Made by a program: the position numbers and the translations under genes. A stretch of 64,000 bases of DNA, taken from NCBI RefSeq assembly GCF_001999245.1, contig NZ_CP019630.1, positions 6,085,398-6,149,397 on the forward strand, given 5' to 3'. The notes beneath the pieces are model-generated. The model made no database searches. It had not been told where the DNA came from and saw only the letters and a program-made list of their open reading frames with translations. Shown here in pieces: positions 1 through 8,137 of the stretch. This stretch comes from Roseibium algicola (GTDB lineage Bacteria; Pseudomonadota; Alphaproteobacteria; Rhizobiales; Stappiaceae). How positions within the stretch are numbered: the first letter of the stretch is position 1; every line of letters starts with the position of its first letter.

Positions 1-572
1 TTCATGGCTTCGCTGTATTTGCTCACCACAGGGTCGTTGGATAGCTGGTAGGTCTCGAAACGGCTGACGACGGGTGCATACATGGCGTCGGCAATCGTGA
101 AATCGCCAAACAGAAAAGGACCTCCTGACGCTTCCAGGCATTCTTTCCAGACGGTCACGATGCGGTTGACCTCACCCTTAACCGCGTCGCTGACGGCTTT
201 TGCCGCTACGGGGCGCTGCATGTTCATGGAACATTCGCTGCGAAGAGCGGTAAAACCGGAATGCATCTCCGCCGAGATGGACCGTGCCCAGGCGCGTTTG
301 GCCTTGTCCGTTGGCCACAGGCCTTTGTCCGGAAAGCAGTCGGCGACATATTCCAGGATCGCCAGGCTGTCCCACACCGTCAGGGTGCCATCCTTGAGCA
401 CCGGTACTTTTCTGCTTGGTGAAAATGCCGCGAATTCCGGATTTCCATTCTCGAAATCGAAAGGAACCAGGGTCTCCCGGAAGGGAATATCCTTATGCCT
501 GAGAGCGATCCACGGTCTGAATGACCAGGAGGAGTAGTTCTTGTTTCCGATGAAAAGTTCGTAGTCCGACAT
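1..572 (-). CDS. Glutathione S-transferase family protein (3' end outside window)
   Basis: About 190 residues are visible. The start ATG is at 570-572, and the C-terminus lies beyond base 1. The N-terminal thioredoxin-like half has the GST opening (FIGNKNYSSWSLRPWIAL) and the cis-proline stretch RKVPVL near residue 55, followed by the glutathione-contact motif WDSLAI. The alpha-helical C-terminal half carries FLFGDFTIADAMYAPVV, the usual GST helix-6 N-capping region. The family conjugates glutathione or acts as a reductase or isomerase in the cytoplasm. The substrate cannot be read from the sequence. The fold assignment is strong. No neighbour on this side suggests a pathway. Confidence 0.85.
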   Translation of the reverse strand, partial: MSDYELFIGNKNYSSWSFRPWIALRHKDIPFRETLVPFDFENGNPEFAAFSPSRKVPVLKDGTLTVWDSLAILEYVADCFPDKGLWPTDKAKRAWARSISAEMHSGFTALRSECSMNMQRPVAAKAVSDAVKGEVNRIVTVWKECLEASGGPFLFGDFTIADAMYAPVVSRFETYQLSNDPVVSKYSEAM

Positions 573-758
573 TGCAGGGCCCTTTTCCGAAACCCGGCAG
601 AAATAACCATGTGTCACCGGGTAGTCTTTTCCTAGGAAGTTCGGCTTCCAGCATCAAATTCAATAAGTTCATGAGATTCATCAGGGTTTTTAATATCCCC
701 TCTCGGCACAATTTTTGCTTGCATATTTGGCAATGCTTGCAGCCAGAATGAGGATCCG

Positions 759-1172
759 ATGACATCTGCTCTGCCGCCCACGCCTTCCGTGTTACCGCAA
801 TCCGCCAAGGCGCTCCAAAAGCAGCCGAGCGAAACCGAAAGCCGGTTTCTGCAATTCCGCAGCATTCTTGCGGAACAATATGCAGATTGGCGTGAACTGC
901 CTGAAGAAGAGCGAATTCGGCACAAGTATCTTGAAGATCATGGGCTGACCGAACTCGGTCTGGACAACCTTTCCCCCAGAAACAGGGCTGTTCACGAAGA
1001 AAAGATCGCCGAAATGACGAAGCAGCCGGTTGTCTCGCCGACACCCTATCGTGGGGCCGATGCAGGGGACGCGCTTTCCCGCCCGGTGATTACCCTGCAA
1101 TCCGTTCTCGATGTTCACGACGCTTCCCAGGAAGCTGAAGCGGCAGAGGCAACAGCCGACTCAAAGGCCTGA
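759..1172 (+). CDS. Hypothetical hydrophilic protein, 137 aa
   Basis: No family is recognised. The ATG at 759 is preceded by an AGGA ribosome-binding stretch. The protein has no signal peptide or membrane segment. It begins with a Pro/Ser-rich stretch, has a charged central helix-prone part (about residues 25-90, many Glu/Arg) and an Ala/Glu-rich tail. It sits alone between the minus-strand GST gene and an ABC transporter operon that starts 264 bases downstream. Coding is inferred from length, codon pattern and the ribosome-binding site. Its function is unknown. Confidence 0.55.
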   Translation: MTSALPPTPSVLPQSAKALQKQPSETESRFLQFRSILAEQYADWRELPEEERIRHKYLEDHGLTELGLDNLSPRNRAVHEEKIAEMTKQPVVSPTPYRGADAGDALSRPVITLQSVLDVHDASQEAEAAEATADSKA

Positions 1173-1436
1173 TTTCTGCCCTTCGGCCGACATTCGTTTA
1201 AGGGTGACATGCTTCTACGACACGAAGAAACGGTCTCAGGAAACAGTCAGGTTTCCACAATGACTTGACGCTTCCCCAACGACATGCCGGAAAAATTGAA
1301 AATTCGGCGAAATCGCGCTGTGTTTTTTTCGTAGGCATGCTTGAAATTTGAACCGAAGTGTATGGAATAGAGCGCTCGGGCAAGAAGGCGGGACGAACCC
1401 GCTTGCGCCGCGAAGAAGATATTAGGGGAACAAAAT

Positions 1437-2213
1437 ATGCGTGTATTGCGTATGGCTGCGGCCGCAGTAGCAGTACTGGCTGCCGTGAGTGGCGCTGAGG
1501 CGAAAGACTGGTCAAAGGTGCGTATCGGCACCGAAGGCGCTTATCCTCCGTTCAACTCCCTGACCGCAGACGGCCAGCTGATAGGTTTCGACATCGATAT
1601 TGCCAAGGCACTCTGCGAAGAAATGAAAGTCGAGTGCGAATTCGTTACCCAGGATTGGGACGGAATGATCCCCGCCCTGCAGGCCGGCAAGTTCGACGCC
1701 GTGATCGCTTCCATGTCGATCACCGAAGAGCGCAAGGAAAAGGTCGACTTCACCAACAAGTACTACAACACCCCGCCGGCAATTGCCGTGCCGAAGGATT
1801 CCGCTCTGACCGGTACGTCGGATGAAGACCTCAAGGGTGTCGCACTTGGTGCACAGTCCTCCACCACCCACTCCAACTATGCTGAAGAAAAGCTGCCGTC
1901 CGCAGATCTGAAGCTTTATCCGACGCCGGATGAATACAAGCTCGACGTTGCCAGCGGCCGTGTCGATGCCGTCATTGACGACGTTGTGGTTCTGTCCGAT
2001 TGGCTGGCGACCGACGACGGTGCCTGCTGCAAGCTGCTGGGCACCCTGACGCCGGATCCGGTGATCAACGGTGAAGGCGCCGGCATTGCCATCCGCAAGG
2101 ACGACGGCGAGTTGAAGGAAATGTTCAACAAGGCCATCGAAGGCATCCTGGCGAACGGTAAGTACAAGGAAATCAACGACAAGTACTTCACGTTCGACGT
2201 TTACGGCGGCTGA
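1437..2213 (+). CDS. Polar amino acid ABC transporter, periplasmic binding protein
   Basis: This 258-residue protein has a Sec signal peptide (residues 1-22, MRVLRMAAAAVAVLAAVSGAEA) and then a family 3 solute-binding fold. Visible hallmarks are IGTEGAYPPFN near residue 30, LIGFDIDIAKALCEEM around 50, and DWDGMIPALQAGKFDAVIASMSIT around 75-95, as in the HisJ/ArtJ/lysine-arginine-ornithine/octopine binding proteins. It should capture a polar amino acid or opine in the periplasm for the two permeases downstream. ATG 1437 has an AGGGGA ribosome-binding site. An intercistronic stem-loop follows, which fits the higher expression usual for binding proteins. The exact ligand is not resolved. Confidence 0.9.
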   Translation: MRVLRMAAAAVAVLAAVSGAEAKDWSKVRIGTEGAYPPFNSLTADGQLIGFDIDIAKALCEEMKVECEFVTQDWDGMIPALQAGKFDAVIASMSITEERKEKVDFTNKYYNTPPAIAVPKDSALTGTSDEDLKGVALGAQSSTTHSNYAEEKLPSADLKLYPTPDEYKLDVASGRVDAVIDDVVVLSDWLATDDGACCKLLGTLTPDPVINGEGAGIAIRKDDGELKEMFNKAIEGILANGKYKEINDKYFTFDVYGG

Positions 2214-2237
2214 TTGGCCTCCAGTTGATCGCATTCC

Positions 2238-2264
2238 GGTGCAGCGCGCCCTGTGCGCTGCACC
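2238..2264 (+). promoter_or_regulatory. Intercistronic stem-loop between binding protein and permease
   Basis: A perfect 10 bp inverted repeat (GGTGCAGCGC / GCGCTGCACC) with a 7-base loop lies in the 129-base gap between the binding-protein stop and the first permease. There is no T-run, so it is more likely an mRNA-stabilising or attenuating structure than a full terminator. That is a common arrangement in importer operons, where the binding protein is made in excess. Confidence 0.6.
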
Positions 2265-2342
2265 ACCTGCAGGGAAAAATCCCGCAGTACGGCCGGAGGG
2301 GCGGCCGGAATAACAACGACAAACAGAAAGAAGCGCCGGCTT

Positions 2343-3056
2343 ATGAATGAAGCTTTGACGCTACTCTCCTTCGGACCAGAGGGTTGGGGAGACGAAATTG
2401 CCTGGGGCGTGGTTGTAACCGTCTGCCTGGCAATAGTAACTTTGCCGTTCGGATTGTTTCTGGGATTTCTGATTGCGCTTGCGAAAAAGTCATCGGAACC
2501 CAGCTTGCGCCTGGCGGCCAATATCTACACCACTCTTTTCCGGGGCTTGCCGGAACTGCTGACCTTGTTTCTGGTCTACTTCGGACTACAGATCGCGATA
2601 CAGGTCTTGCTGAAGATGGCCGGCTTCGACTTCTATTTTGAAGTCAATTCGTTTGTCGCCGGTGTCATCGCACTGTCCTTCGTCTTTTCTTCCTATGCTT
2701 CCGAAGCGTTTCTTTCCGCCTTTCGCGGGATCCCGCAGGGACAATACGAAGGCGGATATGCGCTTGGACTGTCGAAAGGCAAAACCCTTCGACTGGTTGT
2801 ACTGCCGCAATTGATCCGGCTCGCACTGCCCGCACTTGGAAACAGCTGGCTCGTCCTTCTCAAGGACACCTCACTCGTTTCGGTGGTCGGCTTGTCTGAC
2901 GTCATGCGCCAGTCCGGGATCGCCGCAAGGGTGACCAAGGAACCCTTCATGTTCTTTGGCATTGCCTGCCTGATCTACCTGGTCCTGGCAATGATATCGT
3001 CCACCGGTCTCGTGCGTATCGAGCGCTGGAGCAAACGCGGAGATACGGCACGATGA
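2343..3056 (+). CDS. Polar amino acid ABC transporter permease (first subunit)
   Basis: This 237-residue membrane protein has about five hydrophobic segments and the HisQ/HisM-family EAA loop (EGGYALGLSKGKTLRLVVLPQLIRLALPALGN region, residues 135-165), where the ATPase docks. The family signature YTTLFRGLPELLTLFLVYFG lies near residues 60-80. The start is the ATG at 2343, within the MNEALTLLSFGPEGW context, which fits the family N-terminus. The last four bases overlap the start of the second permease (ATGA), indicating translational coupling. With its partner it forms the heterodimeric inner-membrane channel. Confidence 0.88.
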   Translation: MNEALTLLSFGPEGWGDEIAWGVVVTVCLAIVTLPFGLFLGFLIALAKKSSEPSLRLAANIYTTLFRGLPELLTLFLVYFGLQIAIQVLLKMAGFDFYFEVNSFVAGVIALSFVFSSYASEAFLSAFRGIPQGQYEGGYALGLSKGKTLRLVVLPQLIRLALPALGNSWLVLLKDTSLVSVVGLSDVMRQSGIAARVTKEPFMFFGIACLIYLVLAMISSTGLVRIERWSKRGDTAR

Positions 3057-3880
3057 TCTCCGCAAACCCCGCCACAGGCCTGAAACGGCCGCCCGCACCG
3101 CCCCGTGGCTGGACCAAGACGCGAATTCTCGGCCATGTCCTCATGGCGCTCTGGATCGTCTCCGGTGCCTGGCTGCTCTACTATCTGGCGATAAACGTCG
3201 CCAGTCCTTTCGTGCTGAAGTATTGGCCCGAGTACCTCAGCGGTTTTCTGGTCACCCTTCAGATCGTCGGCCTGTCGTTGCTGATAGGTGCGGTGCTGAG
3301 CGTGCCCATCGCAGCTGCACGGGCGTCGAAATGGTGGCTTTTATCGAAGCCTGCCTATTGTTTCGTCTATTTCTTCCGCGGCACACCGCTGCTGGCACAG
3401 ACCTTCCTTGTCTACTATGGCGCAGGCACCTTCCAGGCACAGCTGGAGGCAGTCGGCCTGTGGGGTCTTTTCCGGGAAGCCTGGTTCTGCGTGATCTTCG
3501 CGTTTTCACTGAACACCTCCGCGTATCAGGCCGAAATCCTGCGCGGTGCCATTCAAAACGTGCCCAGAGGTCAGTGGGAAGGGGCTGCTGCTCTCGGCCT
3601 CAACAAGCAGATTACCTTCTTCAAGATCATCCTGCCGCAGGCACTGATCGTTGCCCTGCGGCCCTATGGCAACGAGATCATTCTCATGCTCAAGGGTTCC
3701 GCCATTGCGGCAATCGTGACGGTGTTCGATCTGTTTGGAGAAACCAGACGGGCCTACTCGAGATCGTATGATTTCCAGGCCTACATCTGGGCAGCGGTGA
3801 TCTATCTGTTCCTGGTAGAGATGCTGCGCCGCCTGTGGGACAAAATCGAAGCACGCCTGACGCGGCACCTGATACGCTGA
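3053..3880 (+). CDS. Polar amino acid ABC transporter permease (second subunit)
   Basis: At 275 residues this protein is longer than HisM-type permeases because of an N-terminal cytoplasmic extension (about 25 residues, Pro/Arg-rich). It has FFRGTPLLAQTFLVYYG around residues 105-120 and the EAA loop GQWEGAAALGLNKQITFFKIILPQALIVAL around 165-195. Its ATG overlaps the stop of the preceding permease by four bases. No ATP-binding subunit follows: the next gene is a separately promoted cystathionine beta-lyase beyond a terminator. The ATPase must come from elsewhere in the genome. Confidence 0.88.
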   Translation: MISANPATGLKRPPAPPRGWTKTRILGHVLMALWIVSGAWLLYYLAINVASPFVLKYWPEYLSGFLVTLQIVGLSLLIGAVLSVPIAAARASKWWLLSKPAYCFVYFFRGTPLLAQTFLVYYGAGTFQAQLEAVGLWGLFREAWFCVIFAFSLNTSAYQAEILRGAIQNVPRGQWEGAAALGLNKQITFFKIILPQALIVALRPYGNEIILMLKGSAIAAIVTVFDLFGETRRAYSRSYDFQAYIWAAVIYLFLVEMLRRLWDKIEARLTRHLIR

Positions 3881-3906
3881 GCAGACTTTCAGCGTTCGAA
3901 ATAATT

Positions 3907-3938
3907 GGGCCGGGCTTTTCAAGTACCGGCCCGTTTTT
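3907..3938 (+). terminator. Rho-independent terminator after the ABC permease operon
   Basis: A GGGCCGG / CCGGCCC stem (7 bp, 12-base loop) is followed after one base by five T residues. It lies 27 bases after the second permease stop and separates the importer operon from the cystathionine beta-lyase gene. Confidence 0.8.
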
Positions 3939-4077
3939 CTGTTACCTGTTCCGCGTACGCCTTCTCGATATTTCTTTGGAGGCAAGTCGGCACCGCTCTC
4001 CCAAATGGATTGATTTCATTTGATTATCCAAGCGGACGGCGATAACCCGAAGGGACACCCATTCACGGAGCTCTCCC

Positions 4078-5244
4078 ATGCCGAAAACGCCCTCCATTGC
4101 CCATGGCCTTCACCTGGACAGCCTGCTGGCCCATGGCGGCGGCGGTTTTGATGCAGCAACAGGCGCTGTCGTGCCGCCGATACAGACTGCTACCACATTC
4201 GTGCGTGACGAAACCTATGAGCTGGTCAACCCGGGGCATATCTACAGCCGTGACGACAATGCGCTTTTCAAGAAGACCGAAAAACTGATTGCCGCTCTTG
4301 AAGGGGGAGAAGACAGCCGGCTGTTTGCATCCGGCATGGCCGCTGTCGCCGCCGTCGCCCGCATCGTCAAGCCAGGCGGCACACTGCTTGCCCAGTCCGG
4401 CATTTACTGGGGGACCACGTTGTTCCTGCGCAAGATGTGTGCACGCAACAACATTGCCCTCGTAGAAGCTGATGCAAGCGACCTTCAGTCCTTCCAGGAC
4501 GAGATAGCCGTCACGCGCCCGGATCTTGTCTGGCTTGAAGTACCCAGCAATCCATTCTTGAAGGTTGCCGACATCAAGAGCATTGCCAACCAGTGCAAAC
4601 AGGCGGACGCCCTGCTTGCCGTCGATGCGACCGCCGCAACACCGCTGATCCTCAAGCCTCTGTCGCTCGGAGCGGACCTGGTGATGCATTCGGCGACCAA
4701 GGCCCTCAACGGTCATTCAGACCTTCTGGGTGGCGTCGTCACAACCGACAACGCGGGCAGCGAAGCCTGGGCGTTTCTGACCGAGGAACGCAAGTTGGCC
4801 GGCGCCGTGCTCGGTTCGTTCGAAACCTGGCTTTTGCTCCGGGGCCTCAGGACACTTGCCTTGCGTGTGGAGCGCATGAACAGATCGGCACAGGTTTTCG
4901 CGGAACACTTCGAAAAACACCCGAAAGTGGAAGCCGTGCTTTATCCCGGCGTCAAGAGCCACCCTCATCACGAACTTGCAAAAAGCCAGATGACCGGCGG
5001 TTTTGGCTCGCTCATGTCCATTCAGGTCAAGGGCGACAAAACGGCCGCCCTGAATGTCACCGGTGCGCTTGACCTGTTCCAGCGAGCAACCTCCCTCGGC
5101 GGCACCGAGAGTCTTGTCGAGCATCGTTTCACCATCGAGGGCGAAGGCTCCGGCATTCCGGAGAACCTGTTGAGGCTGTCCATCGGCATCGAGCATTGCG
5201 ACGACCTGATTGCGGACATGGAGCAGGCCCTCACTGCGATCTGA
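4078..5244 (+). CDS. metC: Cystathionine beta-lyase (PLP-dependent)
   Basis: This 388-residue Cys/Met-metabolism PLP enzyme is of normal family length. Visible features are the substrate/cofactor loop IYSRDDNALFKKTE near residue 60, the LFASGMAAVAAV helix near 83, and the PLP lysine in MHSATKALNGHSDLLGG (Lys about residue 207). The family cleaves cystathionine to homocysteine, pyruvate and ammonia in methionine biosynthesis. The pattern fits alphaproteobacterial MetC better than cystathionine gamma-synthase, but a gamma-lyase or another sulfur-amino-acid lyase cannot be excluded. The start has a GGAG site 7 bases upstream. The gene stands alone, convergent with the LysR gene. Confidence 0.82.
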   Translation: MPKTPSIAHGLHLDSLLAHGGGGFDAATGAVVPPIQTATTFVRDETYELVNPGHIYSRDDNALFKKTEKLIAALEGGEDSRLFASGMAAVAAVARIVKPGGTLLAQSGIYWGTTLFLRKMCARNNIALVEADASDLQSFQDEIAVTRPDLVWLEVPSNPFLKVADIKSIANQCKQADALLAVDATAATPLILKPLSLGADLVMHSATKALNGHSDLLGGVVTTDNAGSEAWAFLTEERKLAGAVLGSFETWLLLRGLRTLALRVERMNRSAQVFAEHFEKHPKVEAVLYPGVKSHPHHELAKSQMTGGFGSLMSIQVKGDKTAALNVTGALDLFQRATSLGGTESLVEHRFTIEGEGSGIPENLLRLSIGIEHCDDLIADMEQALTAI

Positions 5245-5256
5245 CGTCTGCCCAGG

Positions 5257-6147
5257 CTAATCGGCGAGCTGTTCGGCGCGCATGGCCCTGAGCCAGCTCA
5301 TGAAGGCCTTGAGCGGTGGACGGTTGACACCGGGGCGGGTCACCAGATGGTACCCCGTCCCCGGATAAACGCCGTCTTCAAATAGGACCCTGAGGTTACC
5401 TGCCTCGATTTCAGGTTCGACAAAGGTCTTGGCGGTGGCTGAAATACCATCGCCGCGCCGTAATCCTTCCAGCACCATGTAGCCAGGCAAATGGGTGATG
5501 TTGAGCTTGCCCTTGGGCACGACGCCTTGGCGCTCCAGCCAGATGGTCAATTCGTTGGTGCCGTATTCCTGCAACCAGGGAAACTCCAGAAGATCTTCAG
5601 GGCTTTCGATCTTCTTGTCTCCGATCAGGCAATTGGCACCGATCACCGCAAAATTCGTCGGGATGAACAGTTCCGATTCAAGCCCTGTCCAGTTGCCCTT
5701 GCCGAAACGGATCGCCAGGTCGACGCCGCCAGGTCTGAGTTCAACCACTTCGGCCGTCGGATTGAGCATCAGTTCGATGTCGGGATGCTTGTGCCGGAAA
5801 TCGCTGATCCGCGGCATCAGCCAACTTATGGCAAAGGACGGCGTCATGGTGATGTTGAGCGGACGGACCAGATCTTCCCGCGTCAATTCATCGACTGTCT
5901 CCCTGATGATTTCAAAGCCTTCGCTCAGACCTTCAAAGAGCTGCTTGCCTTCAGGGGTCAATGCAATGCCCCTGCCCTCACGGACAATCAGTTTCAACCC
6001 CAGAAACTGCTCCAGAGCCTTGACCTGTTGACTGACGGCCGCGTGAGTGACGTTCAATTCTCTTCCCGCGGCCGAGAGACTGCAGGTCTCGGCAACGGCA
6101 GTAAAGGTTCTCAGACTGTTCAGGGATGGGAGAGATCGCCAATCCAT
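5257..6147 (-). CDS. LysR-family transcriptional regulator (GcvA-like)
   Basis: This 296-residue regulator has an N-terminal winged helix-turn-helix (SLPSLNSLRTFTAVAETCSLSAAGRELNVTHAAVSQQVKALE, residues 3-45) and a periplasmic-binding-like effector domain from about residue 92. The opening (SLRTFTAVAE...) and the LPGYMVLEGLRRGDGISA segment resemble the GcvA group. ATG 6147 is preferred over the GTG at 6159 because AAGGTG lies 9 bases upstream. It is convergent with metC and divergent from the small ORF and dehydrogenase to the right, which are possible targets. The effector is unknown. Confidence 0.88.
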   Translation of the reverse strand: MDWRSLPSLNSLRTFTAVAETCSLSAAGRELNVTHAAVSQQVKALEQFLGLKLIVREGRGIALTPEGKQLFEGLSEGFEIIRETVDELTREDLVRPLNITMTPSFAISWLMPRISDFRHKHPDIELMLNPTAEVVELRPGGVDLAIRFGKGNWTGLESELFIPTNFAVIGANCLIGDKKIESPEDLLEFPWLQEYGTNELTIWLERQGVVPKGKLNITHLPGYMVLEGLRRGDGISATAKTFVEPEIEAGNLRVLFEDGVYPGTGYHLVTRPGVNRPPLKAFMSWLRAMRAEQLAD

Positions 6148-6247
6148 ATGTAATTTCACCTTACATTTTGAAAATCTTCCTGACTGGCATCAGCAGCCGT
6201 AAACAGCCACATTACTCTCACACAACGCAGCGAGAGGATGTAAGCAT

Positions 6248-6400
6248 ATGTTTGATATTTACGCACGTAGCTTCCTGGAAGCAACCCGGTTCTCCAGCAA
6301 CACCCGTCCGGATCCGCGCACCCAGCGGCACCTGGACGCCCAGTCGGCGAAGCGGGAACGTCATTTGCGGCTCTGGCAGCGCGGGCCCTATTGGATCTAA
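6248..6400 (+). CDS. Small ORF, 50 aa, basic Trp/Tyr-ended protein (candidate)
   Basis: The ATG at 6248 follows a GAGAGG ribosome-binding stretch, and the frame runs to TAA at 6398-6400. The product begins MFDIYARSFLEATRF and ends LRLWQRGPYWI. It is very basic (many Arg) with no membrane segment. It occupies the otherwise empty 350-base gap between the divergent LysR gene and the dehydrogenase gene. No family is recognised. Support comes from the ribosome-binding site, the position and a plausible composition, not from homology. Confidence 0.4.
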   Translation: MFDIYARSFLEATRFSSNTRPDPRTQRHLDAQSAKRERHLRLWQRGPYWI

Positions 6401-6451
6401 GCTGACAGCAAGAGGCAAATGGCCTAAAACCATGATGAACCAGTTCAATTA

Positions 6452-6486
6452 AAGGCCCGGCTCGTACCGGGCCTTCGCATGCGAAG
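6452..6486 (+). promoter_or_regulatory. Two abutting hairpins ahead of the dehydrogenase gene
   Basis: A 9 bp stem AAGGCCCGG / CCGGGCCTT with a 6-base loop (6452-6475) runs into a perfect 14 bp palindrome CTTCGCATGCGAAG (6473-6486). The two share CTT, so the structures are mutually exclusive in RNA. No T-run follows. The palindrome ends just before the ribosome-binding site and start codon of the next gene (ATG 6498). It could be a weak terminator for the small ORF, or a leader structure or operator for the dehydrogenase. Confidence 0.45.
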
Positions 6487-6497
6487 GGAGCGTCGTC

Positions 6498-7379
6498 ATG
6501 GCAAAGGTTGCATTTATCGGTCTGGGCGTCATGGGATATCCGATGGCCGGATACCTGAAAACCAAAGGTGGGCACGACGTCACGGTCTATAACCGCACGA
6601 CTGCGAAGGCCGAGAAATGGGCTGCCGAATATGGCGGCAACTTCGCCAAGACCCCGAAGGAAGCAGCTGAAGGTTGCGACTTCGTCTTTTCCTGCGTCGG
6701 AAACGACGACGATCTGCGCTCCGTGACGACCGGCGAAGATGGTGCCTTTCATGGATTGAAAGAAGGCGCGATTTTTGTCGACAACACCACCGCGTCTGCC
6801 GAAGTTGCCCGTGAGCTTTATGCAGCGGCCAAGGACAAGGGCTGCGGCTTCATCGATGCTCCGGTTTCCGGTGGCCAGGCAGGTGCCGAAAACGGCGTCC
6901 TGACAGTAATGTGCGGCGGAGATCAGGATGCTTTCGACAAGGCCAAGCCGGTCATCGAATGCTTCGCAAAATTCGTCGGTCTGATGGGAGAAAGCGGCGC
7001 AGGGCAATTGACCAAGATGGTCAACCAGATCTGCATTGCCGGCCTGGTGCAGGGCCTCTCCGAAGCCATCCACTTTGCCAAGAAAGCGGATCTCGACGTC
7101 GCCAAGGTCATCTCCGCAATTAAAGGCGGGGCTGCCCAATCCTGGCAGATGGAAAACCGGTGGGAGACCATGAATGCCGGCAAGTTCGACTATGGCTTTG
7201 CGGTCGACTGGATGCGCAAGGATCTCGGCATCTGCCTGAAGACCGCAAATGATACCGGTGCCCGCCTGCCTGTTACGGCGCTGGTCGATCAGTTCTATGC
7301 CGAAGTTCAGGCCATGGGCGGCAAACGTTGGGATACGTCCAGCCTGATTGCCCGCCTGGAAAATGCCGACAAGTCATAA
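6498..7379 (+). CDS. NAD(P)-dependent beta-hydroxyacid dehydrogenase (3-hydroxyisobutyrate dehydrogenase family)
   Basis: This 293-residue protein matches the family length. The N-terminal Rossmann motif is VAFIGLGVMGYPMAGYL (residues 4-20). The substrate motif is DAPVSGGQAGAENGVLTVMCGG around residues 122-143, and the catalytic lysine lies in GAGQLTKMVNQ near residue 172. These enzymes oxidise 3-hydroxyisobutyrate or reduce tartronate semialdehyde or related acids. The mmsA gene of valine catabolism lies 54 kb away, so a role in that pathway is possible but not shown by linkage. AAGGGAG precedes the ATG. The next gene starts 12 bases downstream. Confidence 0.82.
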   Translation: MAKVAFIGLGVMGYPMAGYLKTKGGHDVTVYNRTTAKAEKWAAEYGGNFAKTPKEAAEGCDFVFSCVGNDDDLRSVTTGEDGAFHGLKEGAIFVDNTTASAEVARELYAAAKDKGCGFIDAPVSGGQAGAENGVLTVMCGGDQDAFDKAKPVIECFAKFVGLMGESGAGQLTKMVNQICIAGLVQGLSEAIHFAKKADLDVAKVISAIKGGAAQSWQMENRWETMNAGKFDYGFAVDWMRKDLGICLKTANDTGARLPVTALVDQFYAEVQAMGGKRWDTSSLIARLENADKS

Positions 7380-7391
7380 ACGGGCACCCAT

Positions 7392-8102
7392 ATGCCCCAA
7401 GTCCCGGACACGACCTTCACGCTTGAAAACGTATTGAACGATCTGCGTGAAGCGGGAACGGAGCCGAACCGTGCTGGAATGGCGCGGTTCGGCATCGAAA
7501 CAGATCGGGCCTTCGGCGTTCCACTCTCAGTGCTGCGTCCGTTGGCCAGATCCATAGGCCCTTCCCCGGACCTTGCACGGGAACTCTGGGCCAGCGGCTT
7601 TCACGAAGCGCGGCTCTTGGCAATCCTTCTGACCCCACCCAGGCACCTGGCACCCGAGCTTGCCCTTCAATGGCTGAACGACATCAATTCCTGGGATCTG
7701 TGCGATCAGCTCATGAATGTTCTGGCCCGTCGTGCCGGTTCAAATGAACTGGTTCCAGCACTTGCCGCAGACGAACGCGAATTCGTCCGGCGGGCCGCCT
7801 TTGCACTGATCGCCTGGCGCGCCGTCCACGCCAAGACAGCGCCCGAATCCGAGTTTCTGGACTACTTTCCCTTGATCCGCGCTGCTGCCACGGACGAGCG
7901 AAACTTTGTCTGGAAAGCGGTGCACTGGGCCCTCCGCCAGATCGGCAAGCGCTCCTTGCCTCTGCATGGCGCCGCTCTCGCGATTGCCGAAGACCTTGCA
8001 GCATCCGAAAACCGGACAGCCCGCAAGGTCGGCAATGCGGCTGCCCGGGAGCTTTCGTCCAAGAAGGTTCTGAACCGCCTCAACAAGGCTGCAGACATCT
8101 AG
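7392..8102 (+). CDS. DNA alkylation repair protein, AlkD/HEAT-like
   Basis: This 236-residue all-helical protein has the AlkD-family pattern: GVPLSVLRPLARSIG near residue 42, HEARLLAILL near 70, the conserved WLNDINSWDLCDQL around 95-108, then REFVRRAAFALIAWRAVH and NFVWKAVHWALRQIGKRS, where Trp/Arg residues line the DNA groove. Family members excise positively charged alkylated bases (N3/N7 adducts). It lies 12 bases after the dehydrogenase stop, so the two may be cotranscribed. It is convergent with the DUF302 gene. Confidence 0.82.
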   Translation: MPQVPDTTFTLENVLNDLREAGTEPNRAGMARFGIETDRAFGVPLSVLRPLARSIGPSPDLARELWASGFHEARLLAILLTPPRHLAPELALQWLNDINSWDLCDQLMNVLARRAGSNELVPALAADEREFVRRAAFALIAWRAVHAKTAPESEFLDYFPLIRAAATDERNFVWKAVHWALRQIGKRSLPLHGAALAIAEDLAASENRTARKVGNAAARELSSKKVLNRLNKAADI

Positions 8103-8137
8103 TTAAATGTTGCTGTCGATCTATTATCGACTGCCGC

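Noticed and set aside
6126..6452. 108-codon frame overlapping the LysR start and the small ORF
   Set aside because: It overlaps the LysR N-terminus on the other strand, its composition is unconvincing, and the 50-codon frame at 6248 has the better ribosome-binding site.
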